From: Ptiloglossa arizonensis
Lineage: Eukaryota; Arthropoda; Insecta; Hymenoptera; Colletidae
Direction: 5' to 3'
Assembly: GCF_051014685.1 (NCBI RefSeq)
Contig: NW_027479783.1
Location: 1-64,000 of the forward strand
DNA length: 64,000 nucleotides
Under the pieces are notes generated by a model that searched no databases, was not told the origin of the DNA, and saw only the letters and a program-made list of their open reading frames with translations. Made by a program: the position numbers and the translations under genes. Positions 29,001 to 45,276 of this stretch are shown here, one piece after another. How positions within the stretch are numbered: position 1 is the stretch's first letter; every line of letters begins with the position of its first letter.

Positions 29001-32000
29001 GTTATACGCTATACGTTATACGTAATACGTTATACGTTATACGTTATACGATATACGTGATATGTTATACGTTATACGTTATATGTCATAGGTTATACGT
29101 TACACGTTATTCGTTAGGCGTTATACGTTATACGTTATACGTTATACGTTATACGTTATACGTTATACGTTATACGTTATACGTTATACGTTATACGTTA
29201 TACGTTATACGTTATACGTTATACGTTATACGTTATACGTTATACGTTATACGTTATACGTTATACGTTACATGTTATACGTTCTACGTTATACGTTGTA
29301 CGTTACATGTTATACGTTATACGTTATACGTTATACGTTATACGTTATACGTTATACGTTATACGTTATACGTTATACGTTATACGTTATACGTTACATG
29401 TTATAGGTTCTACGTTATACGTTATACGTTACATGTTATACGTTCTACGTCATACGTTATACGTTATACGTTATACGTTATACGTTATACGTTATACGTT
29501 ATACGTTATACGTTATACGTTATACGTTATACGTTATACGTTATACGTTATACGTTACATGTTATACGTTCTACGTTATACGTTATACGTTACATGTTAT
29601 ACGTTCTACGTTATACGTTATACGTTATACGTTATACGTAATACGTTATACGTTATACGTTATACGTAATACGTTATACGTTATACGTTATACGATATAC
29701 GTGATATGTTATACGTTATACGTTATACGTCATAGGTTATACGTTACACGTTATTCGTTAGGCGTTATACGTTATACGTTATACGTTATACGTTATACGT
29801 TATACGTTATACGTTATACGTTATACGTTATACGTTATACGTTATAAGTTATACGTTATACGTTATACGTTATACGTTATACGTTATACGTTATACGTTA
29901 TACGTTATACGTTATACGTTATACGTTATACGTTACATGTTATACGTTCTACGTTATACGTTATACGTTACATGTTATACGTTATACGTTATACGTTACA
30001 TGTTATACGTTCTACGTTATACGTTATACGTTACATGTTATACGTTCTACGTTATACGTTATACGTTATACGTTATACGTTATACGTTATACGTTATACG
30101 TTATACGTTATACGTTATACGTTATACGTTATACGTTATACGTTATACGTTATACGTTATACGTTATACGTTATACGTTATACGTTATACGTTATACGTT
30201 ACATGTTATACGTTCTACGTTATACGTTATACGTTACATGTTATACGTTCTACGTTATACGTTATACGTTATACGTTATACGTTATACGTAATGCGTTAT
30301 ACGTTATACGTTATACGTAATACGTTATACGTTATACGTTATACGATATACGTGATATGTTGTACGTTATACGTTATACGTCATAGGTTATACGTTACAC
30401 GTTATTCGTTAGGCGTTATGCGTTATACGTTATACGTTATACGTTATACGTTATACGTTATACGTTATACGTTATACGTTATACGTTATACGTTGTTCGT
30501 TATAAGTTATACGTTATACGTTATACGTTATACGTTATACGTTATACGTTATACGTTATACGTTATACGTTATACGTTATACGTTATACGTTATACGTTA
30601 TACGTTATACGTTATACGTTATACGTTATACGTCATACGTTATACGTTATACGTTATTCGTTATACGTTATACGGTATACGATATACGTTATGCGTTATA
30701 TGTTATACGTTATACGTTATACGTTATACGTTATACGTTATACGTTATACGGTATACGATATACGTTATGCGTTTTTCGTTATTCGTGATACGTTATACG
30801 TTATACGTTATACGTTATACGTTATACGTTATACGTAATACGTTATACGTTATACGTTATACGTAATACGTTATACGTTATACGTTATACGATATACGTG
30901 ATATGTTATACGTTATACGTTATACGTCATAGGTTATACGTTACACGTTATTCGTTAGGCGTTATACGTTATACGTTATACGTTATACGTTATACGTTAT
31001 ACGTTATACGTTATACGTTATACGTTATACGTTATACGTTATACGTTATACGTTATACGTTATACGTTATACGTTATACGTTATACGTTACATGTTATAC
31101 GTTCTACGTTATACGTTATACGTTACATGTTATACGTTCTACGTTATACGTTATACGTTACATGTTATACGTTCTACGTTATACGTTATACGTTATACGT
31201 TATACGTTATACGTTATACGTTATACGTTATACGTTATACGTTATACGTTATACGTTATACGTTATACGTTATACGTTACACGTTATACGTTATACGTTA
31301 CATGTTATACGTTCTACGTTATACGTTATACGTTACATGTTATACGTTCTACGCTATACGTTATACGTTATACGTTATACGTTATACGTTGTACGTTATA
31401 AGTTATACGTTATACGTTATACGTTATACGTTATACGTTATACGTTATACGTTATACGTTATACGTTATACGTTATACGTTATACGTTATACGTTATACG
31501 TTATACGTTATACGTTATACGTTATACGTCATACGTTATAGGTTATACGTTATTCGTTATACGTTATACGGTATACGATATATGTTATGCGTTATATGTT
31601 ATACGTTATACGTTATACGTTATACGTTATACGTTATACGTTATACGTTATACGGTATACGATATACGTTATGCGTTTTTCGTTATTCGTGATACGTTAT
31701 ACGTTATACGTTATACGTTATACGTTATACGTTATACGTAATACGTTATACGTTATACGTTATACGTAATACGTTATACGTTATACGTTATACGATATAC
31801 GTGATATGTTATACGTTATACGTTATACGTCATAGGTTATACGTTACACGTTATTCGTTAGGCGTTATACGTTATACGTTATACGTTATACGTTATACGT
31901 TATACGTTATACGTTATACGTTATACGTTATACGTTATACGTTATACGTTATACGTTATACGTTATACGTTATACGTTATACGTTATACGTTATACGTTA

Positions 32001-33700
32001 TACGTTATACGTTATACGTTATACGTTATACGTTACATGTTATACGTTCTACGTTATACGTTATACGTTACATGTTATACGTTATACGTTATACGTTATA
32101 CGTTATACGTTATACGTTATACGTTATACGTTATACGTTATACGTTATACGTTATACGTTACATGTTATACGTTCTACGTTATACGTTATACGTTACATG
32201 TTATACGTTCTACGTTCTACGTTATACGTTATACGTTATACGTTATACGTTATACGTTATACGTTATACGTTATACGTTATACGTTATACGTTATACGTT
32301 ATACGTTATACGTTATACGTTATACGTTATACGTTATACGTTATACGTTACATGTTATACGTTCTACGTTATACGTTATACGTTACATGTTATACGTTCT
32401 ACGTTATACGTTATACGTTATACGTTATACGTAATACGTTATACGTTATACGTTATACGTAATACGTTATACGTTATACGTTATACGATATACGTGATAT
32501 GTTATACGTTATACGTTATACGTCATAGGTTATACGTTACACGTTATTCGTTAGGCGTTATACGTTATTCGTTATACGTTATACGTTATACGTTATACGT
32601 TATACGTTATACGTTATACGTTATACGTTATACGTTATACGTTATACGTTATACGTTATACGTTATACGTTATACGTTATACGTTATACGTTACATGTTA
32701 TACGTTCTACGTTATACATTATACGTTACATGTTATACGTTATACGTTATACGTTACATGTTATACGTTCTACGTTATACGTTATACGTTACATGTTATA
32801 CGTTCTACGTTATACGTTATACGTTATACGTTATACGTTATACGTTATACGTTATACGTTATACGTTATACGTTATACGTTATACGTTATACGTTATACG
32901 TTATACGTTATACGTTATACGTTATACGTTATACGTTACATGTTATACGTTCTACGTTATATGTTATACGTTACATGTTATACGTTCTACGTTATACGTT
33001 ATACGTTATACGTTATACGTAATACGTTATACGTTATACGTTATACGTAATACGTTATACGTTATACGTTATACGATATACGTGATATGTTATACGTTAT
33101 ACGTTATACGTCATAGGTTATACGTTACACGTTATTCGTTAGGCGTTATGCGTTATACGTTATACGTTATACGTTATACGTTATACGTTATACGTTATAC
33201 GTTATACGTTATACGTTGTACGTTATAAGTTATACGTTATACGTTATACGTTATACGTTATACGTTATACGTTATACGTTATACGTTATACGTTATACGT
33301 TATACGTTATACGTTATACGTTATACGTTATACGTTATACGTTATACGTCATACGTTATACGTTATACGTTATTCGTTATACGTTATACGGTATACGATA
33401 TACGTTATGCGTTATATGTTATACGTTATACGTTATACGTTATACGTTATACGTTATACGTTATACGGTATACGATATACGTTATGCGTTTTTCGTTATT
33501 CGTGATACGTTATACGTTATACGTTATACGTTATACGTTATACGTTATACGTAATACGTTATACGTTATACGTTATACGTAATACGTTATACGTTATACG
33601 TTATACGATATACGTGATATGTTATACGTTATACGTTATACGTCATAGGTTATACGTTACACGTTATTCGTTAGGCGTTATACGTTATACGTTATACGTT
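29000..33700. repeat. Tandem duplication with a 2.72-2.77 kb period
   Basis: About 29.0-31.0 kb matches 31.75-33.7 kb. Offsets at successive marks are 2,744, 2,765, 2,758 and 2,716 bp, all multiples of seven, so the copies differ only by whole units in canonical runs. Shared structure includes repeated groups T4A, T3A, T4G-C1T, T4C-C1G, T6C, A7T, and ACATGT word clusters. A cluster of four ACATGT words with spacings 35, 28 and 35 bp lies near 29.94-30.04 and 32.69-32.80 kb. Confidence 0.75.
31086..31176. repeat. Triple ACATGT word at a 35-bp period
   Basis: Three consecutive T6C-C1T-A5C words start at 31086, 31121 and 31156, each followed by two canonical units. Pairs are the usual state, so this is a local expansion of the 35-bp subunit. 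Confidence 0.85.
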
Positions 33701-34930
33701 ATACGTTATACGTTATACGTTATACGTTATACGTTATACGTTATACGTTATACGTTATACGTTATACGTTATACGTTATACGTTATACGTTATACGTTAT
33801 ACGTTATACGTTATACGTTACATGTTATACGTTCTACGTTATACGTTATACGTTACATGTTATACGTTCTACGTTATACGTTATACGTTATACGTTATAC
33901 GTTATACGTTATACGTTATACGTTATACGTTATACGTTATACGTTATACCTTATACGTTATACGTTATACGTTATACGTTATACGTTATACGTTATACGT
34001 TACATGTTATACGTTCTACGTTATACGTTATACGTTACATGTTATACGTTCTACGTTATACGTTATACGTTATACGTTATACGTTATACGTTATACGTTA
34101 TACGTTATACGTTATACGTTATACGTTATACGTTATACGTTATACGTTATACGTTATACGTTATACGTTATACGTTATACGTTATACGTTATACGTTATA
34201 CGTTATACGTTATACGTTATACGTTATACGTTATACGTTATACGTTTTACGTTACACGTTATACGTTACACGTTATACGTTATACGTTATACGTTATTCG
34301 TTATGCGTTATACGTTATACGTTATACGTTATACGTTATACGTTTTACGTTACACGTTATACGTTACACGTTATACGTTATACGTTATACGTTATTCGTT
34401 ATGCGTTATATGTTATACGTTATACGTTATACGTTATACGTTATACGTTATACGTTATACGGTATACGATATACGTTATGCGTTTTACGTTTTACGTTAT
34501 TCGTTTTACGTTATACGTTATACGTTATGCGTTATACGTTTTACGATATTCGTTATACGTTATACGTTATACGTTATACGTTATACGTTATACGTTATAC
34601 GTTATACGTTTTACGTTACACGTTATACGTTACACGTTATACGTTATACGTTATACGTTATTCGTTATGCGTTATACGTTATACGTTATACGTTATACGT
34701 TATACGTTATACGTTATACGGTATACGGTATACGATATACGTTATGCGTTTTACGTTATTCGTGATACGTTATACGTTATACGTTATACGTTATACGTCA
34801 TAGGTTATACGTTATACGTTATACGGTATACGATATACGTTATGCGTTTTACGTTATTCGTGATACGTTATACGTTATACGTTATACGTTATACGTCATA
34901 GGTTATACGTTATACGTTATACGTTATACA
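33700..34930. repeat. Junction of ACATGT-rich and T6C/core-word arrays
   Basis: ACATGT word pairs near 33.82 and 34.01 kb give way after a canonical run at about 34.24 kb to A5T-T6C-T6C words and core words. The right part matches 42.0-42.5 kb at 7,608 bp and, through it, 44.6-45.1 kb (a further 2,586 bp). It includes a doubled T3G unit near 34.72, 42.33 and 44.92 kb. No gene is present. Confidence 0.7.
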
Positions 34931-35082
34931 TTATACGTTATACGTTATACGTTATACGTTATACGTTATACGTTATACGTTATACGTTACACGTTATTCG
35001 TAATACATTATACGTGATACGGTATACGTTGTACGTCATACGTTATACGTTATACGTTATACGTTATACGTTATACGTTATA

Positions 35083-35822
35083 TAATACGTTATGCGTTAT
35101 ACGTTTTACGTTATTCGTTATACGTTATACGTTATACGTTATACGGTATACGTCATAGGTTATACGTTATACGTTATTCGTTATGCGTTATACGTTATAC
35201 GTTATACGTTATACGTTATACGTTATACGGTATACGATATACGTTATGCGTTTAACGTTATTCGTGATACGTTATACGTTATACGTTATACGTTATACGT
35301 TATACGTTATACGTTATACGTTATACGTTATACGTTATACGTTTTACGTTACACGTTATACGTTACACGTTATACGTTATACGTTATACGTCATTCGTTA
35401 TGCGTTATACGTTATACGTTATACGTTATACGTTATACGTTATACGTTATACGTTATACGGTATACGATATACGTTATGCGTCTTACGTTATTCGTGATA
35501 CGTTATACGTTATACGTTATACGTTATACGTTATACGTCATAGGTTATACGTTATACGTTATACGGTATACGATATACGTTATGAGTTTTACGTTATTCG
35601 TGATACGTTATACGTTATACGTTATACGTTATACGTCATAGGTTATACGTTATACGTTATACGTTATACATTATACGTTATACGTTATACGTTATACGTT
35701 ATACGTTATACGTTATACGTTATACGTTACACGTTATTCGTAATACATTATACGTGATACGATATACGTTGTACGTCATACGTTATACGTTATACGTTAT
35801 ACGTTATACGTTATACGTTATA
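35083..35822. repeat. 740-bp HOR, copy 1 of 4
   Basis: This is the interval between TAATA cassettes at 35083 and 35823, 740 bp = 105 x 7 + 5. The mark order is A7G, A5T, A7T, T3G-T4C-C1G, A7T-A7G, core word, T6C words, core word with a T4C-like change, T4C-C1G, a core word in which a G-A change gives an ATGAG string, then T6C-A7T-T4A-G2A-T4G and a T3A where other blocks have T3G. A private T4C+A7T unit lies at 35389. Confidence 0.85.
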
Positions 35823-37486
35823 TAATACGTTATGCGTTATACGTTTTACGTTATTCGTTATACGTTATACGTTATACGTTATACGGTATACGTCATAGGT
35901 TATACGTTATACGTTATTCGTTATGCGTTATACGTTATAAGTTATACGTTATACGTTATACGTTATACGTTATACGGTATACGATATACGTTATGCGTTT
36001 AACGTTATTCGTGATACGTTATACGTTATACGTTATACGTTATACGTTATACGTTATACGTTATACGTAATACGTTATACGTTATACGGTATACGATATA
36101 CGTTATGCGTTTTACGTTATTCGTGATACGTTATACGTTATACATTATACGTTATACCTTATACGTTATACGTAATACGTTATACGTTATACATTATACG
36201 TTATACGTTATACGTTATACGTTATACGGTATACGATATACGTTATGCGTTATATGTTATACGATATACGTTATACGTTATACGTTATACGTTATACGTT
36301 ACACGTTACACGTTATTCGTAATACATTATACGTGATACGGTATACGTTGTACGTTATACGTTATACGTTATACGTTATACGTTATACGTTATACGTTAT
36401 ACGTTATACGTTATACGTTATACGTTATACGTTATACGTTATACGTTATACGTTATACGTTATACGTTATACGTTATACGTTATACGTTATACGTTATAC
36501 GTTACATGTTGTACGTTCTACGTTATACGTTATACGTTACATGTTATACGTTCTACGTTATACGTTATACGTTATACGTTATACGTTATACGTTGTACGT
36601 TATAAGTTATACGTTATACGTTATACGTTATACGTTATACGTTATACGTTATACGTTATACGTTATACGTTATACGTTATACGTTATACGTTATACGTTA
36701 TACGTTATACGTTATACGTTATACGTTATACGTTATACGTTATACGTTATACGTCATACGTTATACGTTATACGTTATTCGTTATACGTTATACGGTATA
36801 CGATAAACGTTATGCGTTATATGTTATACGTTATACGTTATACGTTATACGTTATACGTTATACGTTATACGTTATACGTTATACGGTATACGATATACG
36901 TTATGCGTTTTTCGTTATTCGTGATACGTTATACGTTATACGTTATACGTTATACGTTATACGTTATACGTAATACGTTATACGTTATACGTTATGCGTA
37001 ATACGTTATACGTTATACGTTATACGATATACGTGATATGTTATACGTTATACGTTAAACGTCATAGGTTATACGTTACACGTTATTCGTTAGGCGTTAT
37101 ACGTTATACGTTATACGTTATACGTTATACGTTATACGTTATACGTTATACGTTATACGTTATACGTTATACGTTATACGTTATACGTTATACGTTATAC
37201 GTCATACGTTATACGTTATACGTTATACGTTATACGTTATACGTTATACGTTATACGTTATACGTCATACGTTATACGTTATACGTTATTCGTTATACGT
37301 TATACGGTATACGATATACGTTATACGTTATACGTTATACGTTATACGTTATACGTTATACGTTATACGTTATACGTTATACGTCATACGTTATACGTTA
37401 TACGTTATACGTTATACGTTATACGTAATACGTTATACGTTATACGTTATACGATATACGTGATATGTTATACGTTATACGTTATA

Positions 37487-37570
37487 CGTCATAGGTTATA
37501 CGTTACACGTTATTCGTTAGGCGTTATACGTCATAGGTTATACGTTACACGTTATTCGTTAGGCGTTATA
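37487..37570. repeat. 42-bp dimer, first of five
   Basis: The six-unit word T4C, C1G, T6C, A7T, T6G+A7G, canonical occurs twice in tandem. The same dimer is at 38390-38473, 47065-47148, 50169-50252 and 51268-51351; elsewhere the word is single. In the 38390 and 51268 dimers the first A7T unit also carries T3C. Confidence 0.85.
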
Positions 37571-39140
37571 CGTTATACGTTATACGTTATACGTTATACG
37601 TTATACGTTATACGTTATACGTTATACGTTACATGTTATACGTTCTACGTTATACGTTATACGTTATACGTTATACGTTATACGTTGTACGTTATAAGTT
37701 ATACGTTATACGTTATACGTTATACGTTATACGTTATACGTTATACGTTATACGTTATACGTTATACGTTATACGTTATACGTTATACGTTATACGTTAT
37801 ACGTTATACGTTATACGTTATACGTTATACGTTATACGTCATACGTTATACGTTATACGTTATTCGTTATACGTTATACGGTATACGATATACGTTATGC
37901 GTTATATGTTATACGTTATACGTTATACGTTATACGTTATACGTTATACGTTATACGTTATACGTTATACGGTATACGATATACGTTATGCGTTTTTCGT
38001 TATTCGTGATACGTTATACGTTATACGTTATACGTTATACGTTATACGTTATACGTAATACGTTATACGTTATACGTTATGCGTAATACGTTATACGTTA
38101 TACGTTATACGATATACGTGATATGTTATACGTTATACGTTAAACGTCATAGGTTATACGTTACACGTTATTCGTTAGGCGTTATACGTTATACGTTATA
38201 CGTTATACGTTATACGTTATACGTTATACGTTATACGTTATACGTTATACGTTATACGTTATACGTTATACGTTATACGTTATACGTCATACGTTATACG
38301 TTATACGTTATACGTTATACGTTATACGTAATACGTTATACGTTATACGTTATACGATATACGTAATATGTTATACGTTATACGTTATACGTCATAGGTT
38401 ATACGTTACACGCTATTCGTTAGGCGTTATACGTCATAGGTTATACGTTACACGTTATTCGTTAGGCGTTATACGTTATACGTTATACGTTATACGTTAT
38501 ACGTTATACGTTATACGTTATACGTTATACGTTATACGTTATACGTTATACGTTATACGTTATACGTTATACGTTATACGTTATACGTTATACGTTATAC
38601 GTTATACGTTATACGTTATACGTTATACGTTATACGTTATACGTTATACGTTATACGTTATACGTTATACGTTATACGTTATACGTTATACGTTACATGT
38701 TATACGTTCTACGTTATACGTTATACGTTACATGTTATACGTTATACGTTATACGTTATACGTTATACGTTATACGTTATACGTTATACGTTATACGTTA
38801 TACGTTATACGTTATACGTTATACGTTACATGTTATACGTTCTACGTTATACGTTATACGTTACATGTTATACGTTCTACGTTCTACGTTATACGTTATA
38901 CGTTATACGTTATACATTATACGTTATACGTTATACGTTATACGTTATACGTTATACGTTATACGTTATACGTTATACGTTATACGTTATACGGTATACG
39001 ATATACGTTATACGTTATACGTTATACGTTATACGTTATACGTTATACGTTATACGTTATACGTTATACGTCATACGTTATACGTTATACGTTATACGTT
39101 ATACGTTATACGTAATACGTTATACGTTATACGTTATACG

Positions 39141-42100
39141 ATATACGTTATACGTCATTGGTTATACGTTATACGTTATACGGTATACGATATACGTTAT
39201 GCGTTTTACGTTATTCGTGATACGTTATACGTTATACGTTATACGTTATACGTCATAGGTTATACGTTATACGTTATACGTTATACATTATACGTTATAC
39301 GTTATACGTTATACGTTATACGTTATACGTTATACGTTACACGTTATTCGTAATACATTATACGTGATACGGTATACGTTGTACGTCATACGTTATACGT
39401 TATACGTTAAACGTTATACGTTATACGTTATATAATACGTTATACGTTATACGTTTTACGTTATTCGTTATACGTTATACGTTATACGTTATACGGTATA
39501 CGTCATAGGTTATACGTTATACGTTATTCGTTATGCGTTATACGTTATACGTTATACGTTATACGTTATACGTTATACGTTATACGGTATACGATATACG
39601 TTATGCGTTTAACGTTATTCGTGATACGTTATACGTTATACGTTATACGTTATACGTTATACGTTATACGTTATACGTTATACGTTATACGTTATACGTT
39701 ATACGTTATACGTAATACGTTATACGTTATACGGTATACGATATACGTTATGCGTTTTACGTTATTCGTGATACGTTATACGTTATACGTTATACGTTAT
39801 ACCTTATACGTTATACGTAATACGTTATACGTTATACATTATACGTTATACGTTATACGTTATACGTTATACGGTATACGATATACGTTATGCGTTATAT
39901 GTTATACGATATACGTTATACGTTATACGTTATACGTTATACGTTATACGTTACACGTTATTCGTAATACATTATACGTGATACGGTATACGTTGTACGT
40001 TATACGTTATACGTTATACGTTATACGTTATACGTTATACGTTATACGTTATACGTTATACGTTATACGTTATACGTTATACGTTATACGTTATACGTTA
40101 TACGTTATACGTTATACGTTATACGTTATACGTTATACGTTATACGTTATACGTTATACGTTATACGTTACATGTTATACGTTCTACGTTATACGTTATA
40201 CGTTATACGTTATACGTTATACGTTATACGTTATACGTTATACGTTATACGTTATACGTTATACGTTATACGTTATACGTTATACGTTATACGTTATACG
40301 TTACACGTTATACGTTATACGTTATACGTTATACGTTATTCGTTATACGTTATACGTTATACGTTATACGTTATACGTTAGACGTTACACGTTATACGTT
40401 ATACGTTATACGTTATTCGTTATGCGTTATACGTTATACGTTATACGTTATACGTTATACGTTATACGTTATACGTTATACGGTATACGATATACGTTAT
40501 GCGTTTTACGTTATTCGTGATACGTTATACGTTATACGTTATACGTTATACGTTATACGTTACACGTTATACGTTATACGTTATACGTTATTCGTTATGC
40601 GTTATACGTTATACGTTATACGTTATACGTTATACGTTATACGTTATACGTTATACGGTATACGTTATACGTTACACGTTATACGTTATACGTTATACGT
40701 TATTCGTTATACGTTATACGTTATACGTTATACGTTATACGTTATACGTTATACGTTATACGTTATACGTTACACGTTATACGTTATACGTTATACGTTA
40801 TTCGTTATGCGTTATACGTTATACGTTATACGTTATACGTTATACGTTATACGTTATACGTTATACGGTATACGATATACGTTATGCGTTTTACGTTATT
40901 CGTGATACGTTATACGTTATACGTTATACGTTATACGTCATAGGTTATACGTTATACGTTATACGGTATACGATATACGTTATGCGTTTTACGTTATTCG
41001 TGATACGTTATACGTTACACGTTATTCGTAATACATTATACGTGATACGGTATACGTTGTACGTCATACGTTATACGTTATACGTTATACGTTATACGTT
41101 ATACGTTATATAATACGTTATGCGTTATACGTTTTACGTTATTCGTTATACGTTATACGTTATACGTTATACGGTATACGTCATAGGTTATACGTTATAC
41201 GTTATTCGTTATGCGTTATACGTTATACGTTATACGTTATACGTTATACGTTATACGGTATACGATATACGTTATGCGTTTAACGTTATTCGTGATACGT
41301 TATACGTTATACGTTATACGTTATACGTTATACGTTATACGTAATACGTTATACGTTATACGGTATACGATATACGTTATGCGTTTTACGTTATTCGTGA
41401 TACGTTATACGTTATACGTTATACGTTATACCTTATACGTTATACGTAATACGTTATACGTTATACATTATACGTTATACGTTATACGTTATACGTTATA
41501 CGGTATACGATATACGTTATGCGTTATATGTTATACGATATACGTTATACGTTATACGTTATACGTTATACGTTATACGTTACACGTTATTCGTAATACA
41601 TTATACGTGATACGGTATACGTTGTACGTTATACGTTATACGTTATACGTTATACGTTATACGTTATACGTTATACGTTATACGTTATACGTTATACGTT
41701 ATACGTTATACGTTATACGTTATACGTTATACGTTATACGTTATACGTTATACGTTATACGTTATACGTTATACGTTATACGTTACATGTTATACGTTCT
41801 ACGTTATACGTTATACGTTACATGTTATACGTTCTACGTTATACGTTATACGTTATACGTTATACGTTATACGTTATACGATATACGTTATGCGTTATAC
41901 GTTATACGTTATACGTTATACGTTATACGTTTTACGTTACACGTTATACGTTACACGTTATACGTTATACGTTATACGTTATTCGTTATGCGTTATACGT
42001 TATTCGTTATGCGTTATATGTTATACGTTATACGTTATACGTTATACGTTATACGTTATACGTTATACGGTATACGATATACGTTATGCGTTTTACGTTT

Positions 42101-42683
42101 TACGTTATTCGTTTTACGTTATACGTTATACGTTATGCGTTATACGTTTTACGATATTCGTTATACGTTATACGTTATACGTTATACGTTATACGTTATA
42201 CGTTATACGTTATACGTTTTACGTTACACGTTATACGTTACACGTTATACGTTATACGTTATACGTTATTCGTTATGCGTTATACGTTATACGTTATACG
42301 TTATACGTTATACGTTATACGTTATACGGTATACGGTATACGATATACGTTATGCGTTTTACGTTATTCGTGATACGTTATACGTTATACGTTATACGTT
42401 ATACGTCATAGGTTATACGTTATACGTTATACGGTATACGATATACGTTATGCGTTTTACGTTATTCGTGATACGTTATACGTTATACGTTATACGTTAT
42501 ACGTCATAGGTTATACGTTATACGTAATACGTTATACATTATACGTTATACGTTATACGTTATACGTTATACGTTATACGTTATACGTTATACCTTACAC
42601 GTTATTCGTAATACATTATACGTGATACGGTATACGTTGTACGTCATACGTTATACGTTATACGTTATACGTTATACGTTATA
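39141..42683. repeat. Mixed HOR array between duplicated blocks
   Basis: The stretch carries TAATA cassettes at 39433 (the only one followed by a canonical unit instead of A7G) and 41111. It has repeats of the order core word, T4A, core word, G2C, T4A, G2A, T3G-T3A-A7G-C1T at 39.6-39.9 and 41.25-41.55 kb, long canonical runs, and T6C-A7T-A7G words near 40.4-40.8 kb. The 41.95-42.5 kb part matches 34.4-34.9 kb. No gene is present. Confidence 0.7.
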
Positions 42684-43423
42684 TAATACGTTATGCGTTA
42701 TACGTTTTACGTTATTCGTTATACGTTATACGTTATACGTTATACGGTATACGTCATAGGTTATACGTTATACGTTATTCGTTATGCGTTATACGTTATA
42801 CGTTATACGTTATACGTTATACGTTATACGGTATACGATATACGTTATGCGTTTAACGTTATTCGTGATACGTTATACGTTATACGTTATACGTTATACG
42901 TTATACGTTATACGTTATACGTTATACGTTATACGTTATACGTTTTACGTTACACGTTATACGTTACACGTTATACGTTATACGTTATACGTTATTCGTT
43001 ATGCGTTATACGTTATACGTTATACGTTATACGTTATACGTTATACGTTATACGTTATACGGTATACGATATACGTTATGCGTCTTACGTTATTCGTGAT
43101 ACGTTATACGTTATACGTTATACGTTATACGTTATACGTCATAGGTTATACGTTATACGTTATACGGTATACGATATACGTTATAAGTTTTACGTTATTC
43201 GTGATACGTTATACGTTATACGTTATACGTTATACGTCATAGGTTATACGTTATACGTTATACGTTATACATTATACGTTATACGTTATACGTTATACGT
43301 TATACGTTATACGTTATACGTTATACGTTACACGTTATTCGTAATACATTATACGTGATACGATATACGTTGTACGTCATACGTTATACGTTATACGTTA
43401 TACGTTATACGTTATACGTTATA
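42684..43423. repeat. 740-bp HOR, copy 2 of 4
   Basis: The interval between TAATA cassettes at 42684 and 43424 is exactly 740 bp, with the same mark order as copy 1. At 43185 this copy has A where the other three have G in the diagnostic ATGAG string. Confidence 0.85.
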
Positions 43424-45276
43424 TAATACGTTATGCGTTATACGTTTTACGTTATTCGTTATACGTTATACGTTATACGTTATACGGTATACGTCATAGG
43501 TTATACGTTATACGTTATTCGTTATGCGTTATACGTTATACGTTATACGTTATACGTTATACGTTATACGTTATACGGTATACGATATACGTTATGCGTT
43601 TAACGTTATTCGTGATACGTTATACGTTATACGTTATACGTTATACGTTATACGTTATACGTTATACGTAATACGTTATACGTTATACGGTATACGATAT
43701 ACGTTATGCGTTTTACGTTATTCGTGATACGTTATACGTTATACGTTATACGTTATACCTTATACGTTATACGTAATACGTTATACGTTATACATTATAC
43801 GTTATACGTTATACGTTATACGTTATACGGTATACGATATACGTTATGCGTTATATGTTATACGATATACGTTATACGTTATACGTTATACGTTATACGT
43901 TATACGTTACACGTTATTCGTAATACATTATACGTGATACGGTATACGTTGTACGTTATACGTTATACGTTATACGTTATACGTTATACGTTATACGTTA
44001 TACGTTATACGTTATACGTTATACGTTATACGTTATACGTTATACGTTATACGTTATACGTTATACGTTATACGTTATACGTTATACGTTATACGTTATA
44101 CGTTATACGTTATACGTTATACGTTATACGTTATACGTTATACGTTATACGTTATACGTCATACGTTATACGTTATACGTTATACGTTATACGTTATACG
44201 TTATACGTTATACGTTATACGTCATACGTTATACGTTATACGTTATTCGTTATACGTTATACGGTATACGATATACGTTATACGTTATACGTTATACGTT
44301 ATACGTTATACGTTATACGTTATACGTTATACGTTATACGTCATACGTTATACGTTATACGTTATACGTTATACGTTATACGTAATACGTTATACGTTAT
44401 ACGTTATACGATATACGTGATATGTTATACGTTTTACGTTACACGTTATACGTTACACGTTATACGTTATACGTTATACGTTATTCGTTATGCGTTATAC
44501 GTTATACGTTATACGTTATACGTTATACGTTATACGTTTTACGTTACACGTTATACGTTACACGTTATACGTTATACGTTATACGTTATTCGTTATGCGT
44601 TATATGTTATACGTTATACGTTATACGTTATACGTTATACGTTATACGTTATACGGTATACGATATACGTTATGCGTTTTACGTTTTACGTTATTCGTTT
44701 TACGTTATACGTTATACGTTATGCGTTATACGTTTTACGATATTCGTTATACGTTATACGTTATACGTTATACGTTATACGTTATACGTTATACGTTATA
44801 CGTTTTACGTTACACGTTATACGTTACACGTTATACGTTATACGTTATACGTTATTCGTTATGCGTTATACGTTATACGTTATACGTTATACGTTATACG
44901 TTATACGTTATACGGTATACGGTATACGATATACGTTATGCGTTTTACGTTATTCGTGATACGTTATACGTTATACGTTATACGTTATACGTCATAGGTT
45001 ATACGTTATACGTTATACGGTATACGATATACGTTATGCGTTTTACGTTATTCGTGATACGTTATACGTTATACGTTATACGTTATACGTCATAGGTTAT
45101 ACGTTATACGTAATACGTTATACATTATACGTTATACGTTATACGTTATACGTTATACGTTATACGTTATACGTTATACCTTACACGTTATTCGTAATAC
45201 ATTATACGTGATACGGTATACGTTGTACGTCATACGTTATACGTTATACGTTATACGTTATACGTTATACGTTATA
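43424..45276. repeat. Array between 740-bp copies 2 and 3
   Basis: The part to about 43.95 kb repeats the core word, T4A, G2C, T4A, G2A order seen at 39.6 and 41.25 kb. A canonical run follows, then a T4C, T4C, A7T, T3G-T3A, T4C, T4A group at 44.16-44.40 kb that recurs at 37.2, 46.77, 49.88 and 50.98 kb. After 44.42 kb A5T-T6C-T6C words and core words match 34.3-34.9 and 41.95-42.5 kb. No gene is present. Confidence 0.7.

Larger units (their letters stand above)
34930..39140. repeat. Segmental duplication, left copy
   Basis: This copy matches about 47.65-51.98 kb. The offset is 12,682 bp over most of the left half, 12,675 locally, then 12,696, 12,878 and 12,843 bp. Rare shared marks prove common descent: a C1T+A5G double variant inside an ACATGT word at about 36505 and 49187, a T3A+T6A double variant at 36801 and 49476, a T3C+A7T double variant at 38411 and 51289, and back-to-back A5C units near 38875 and 51713. 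The main length difference is a block of about 26 units missing here near 38.3 kb. Inside each copy there is a further duplication of about 1.1 kb. Confidence 0.85.

Noticed and set aside
31086..31176. CRISPR array, from 35-bp spaced identical words
   Set aside because: The intervening sequence is the same canonical heptamer, not unique spacers, and no cas gene is present.
31801..33228. Longest open frame, 475 codons, as a possible repetitive structural or ice-binding type protein
   Set aside because: The seven-residue period comes from 7 x 3 bp and not from selection on protein. Copies in other HORs are truncated at arbitrary places by T4G, T4A or T4C-C1G units, and there is no signal peptide or unique terminus.
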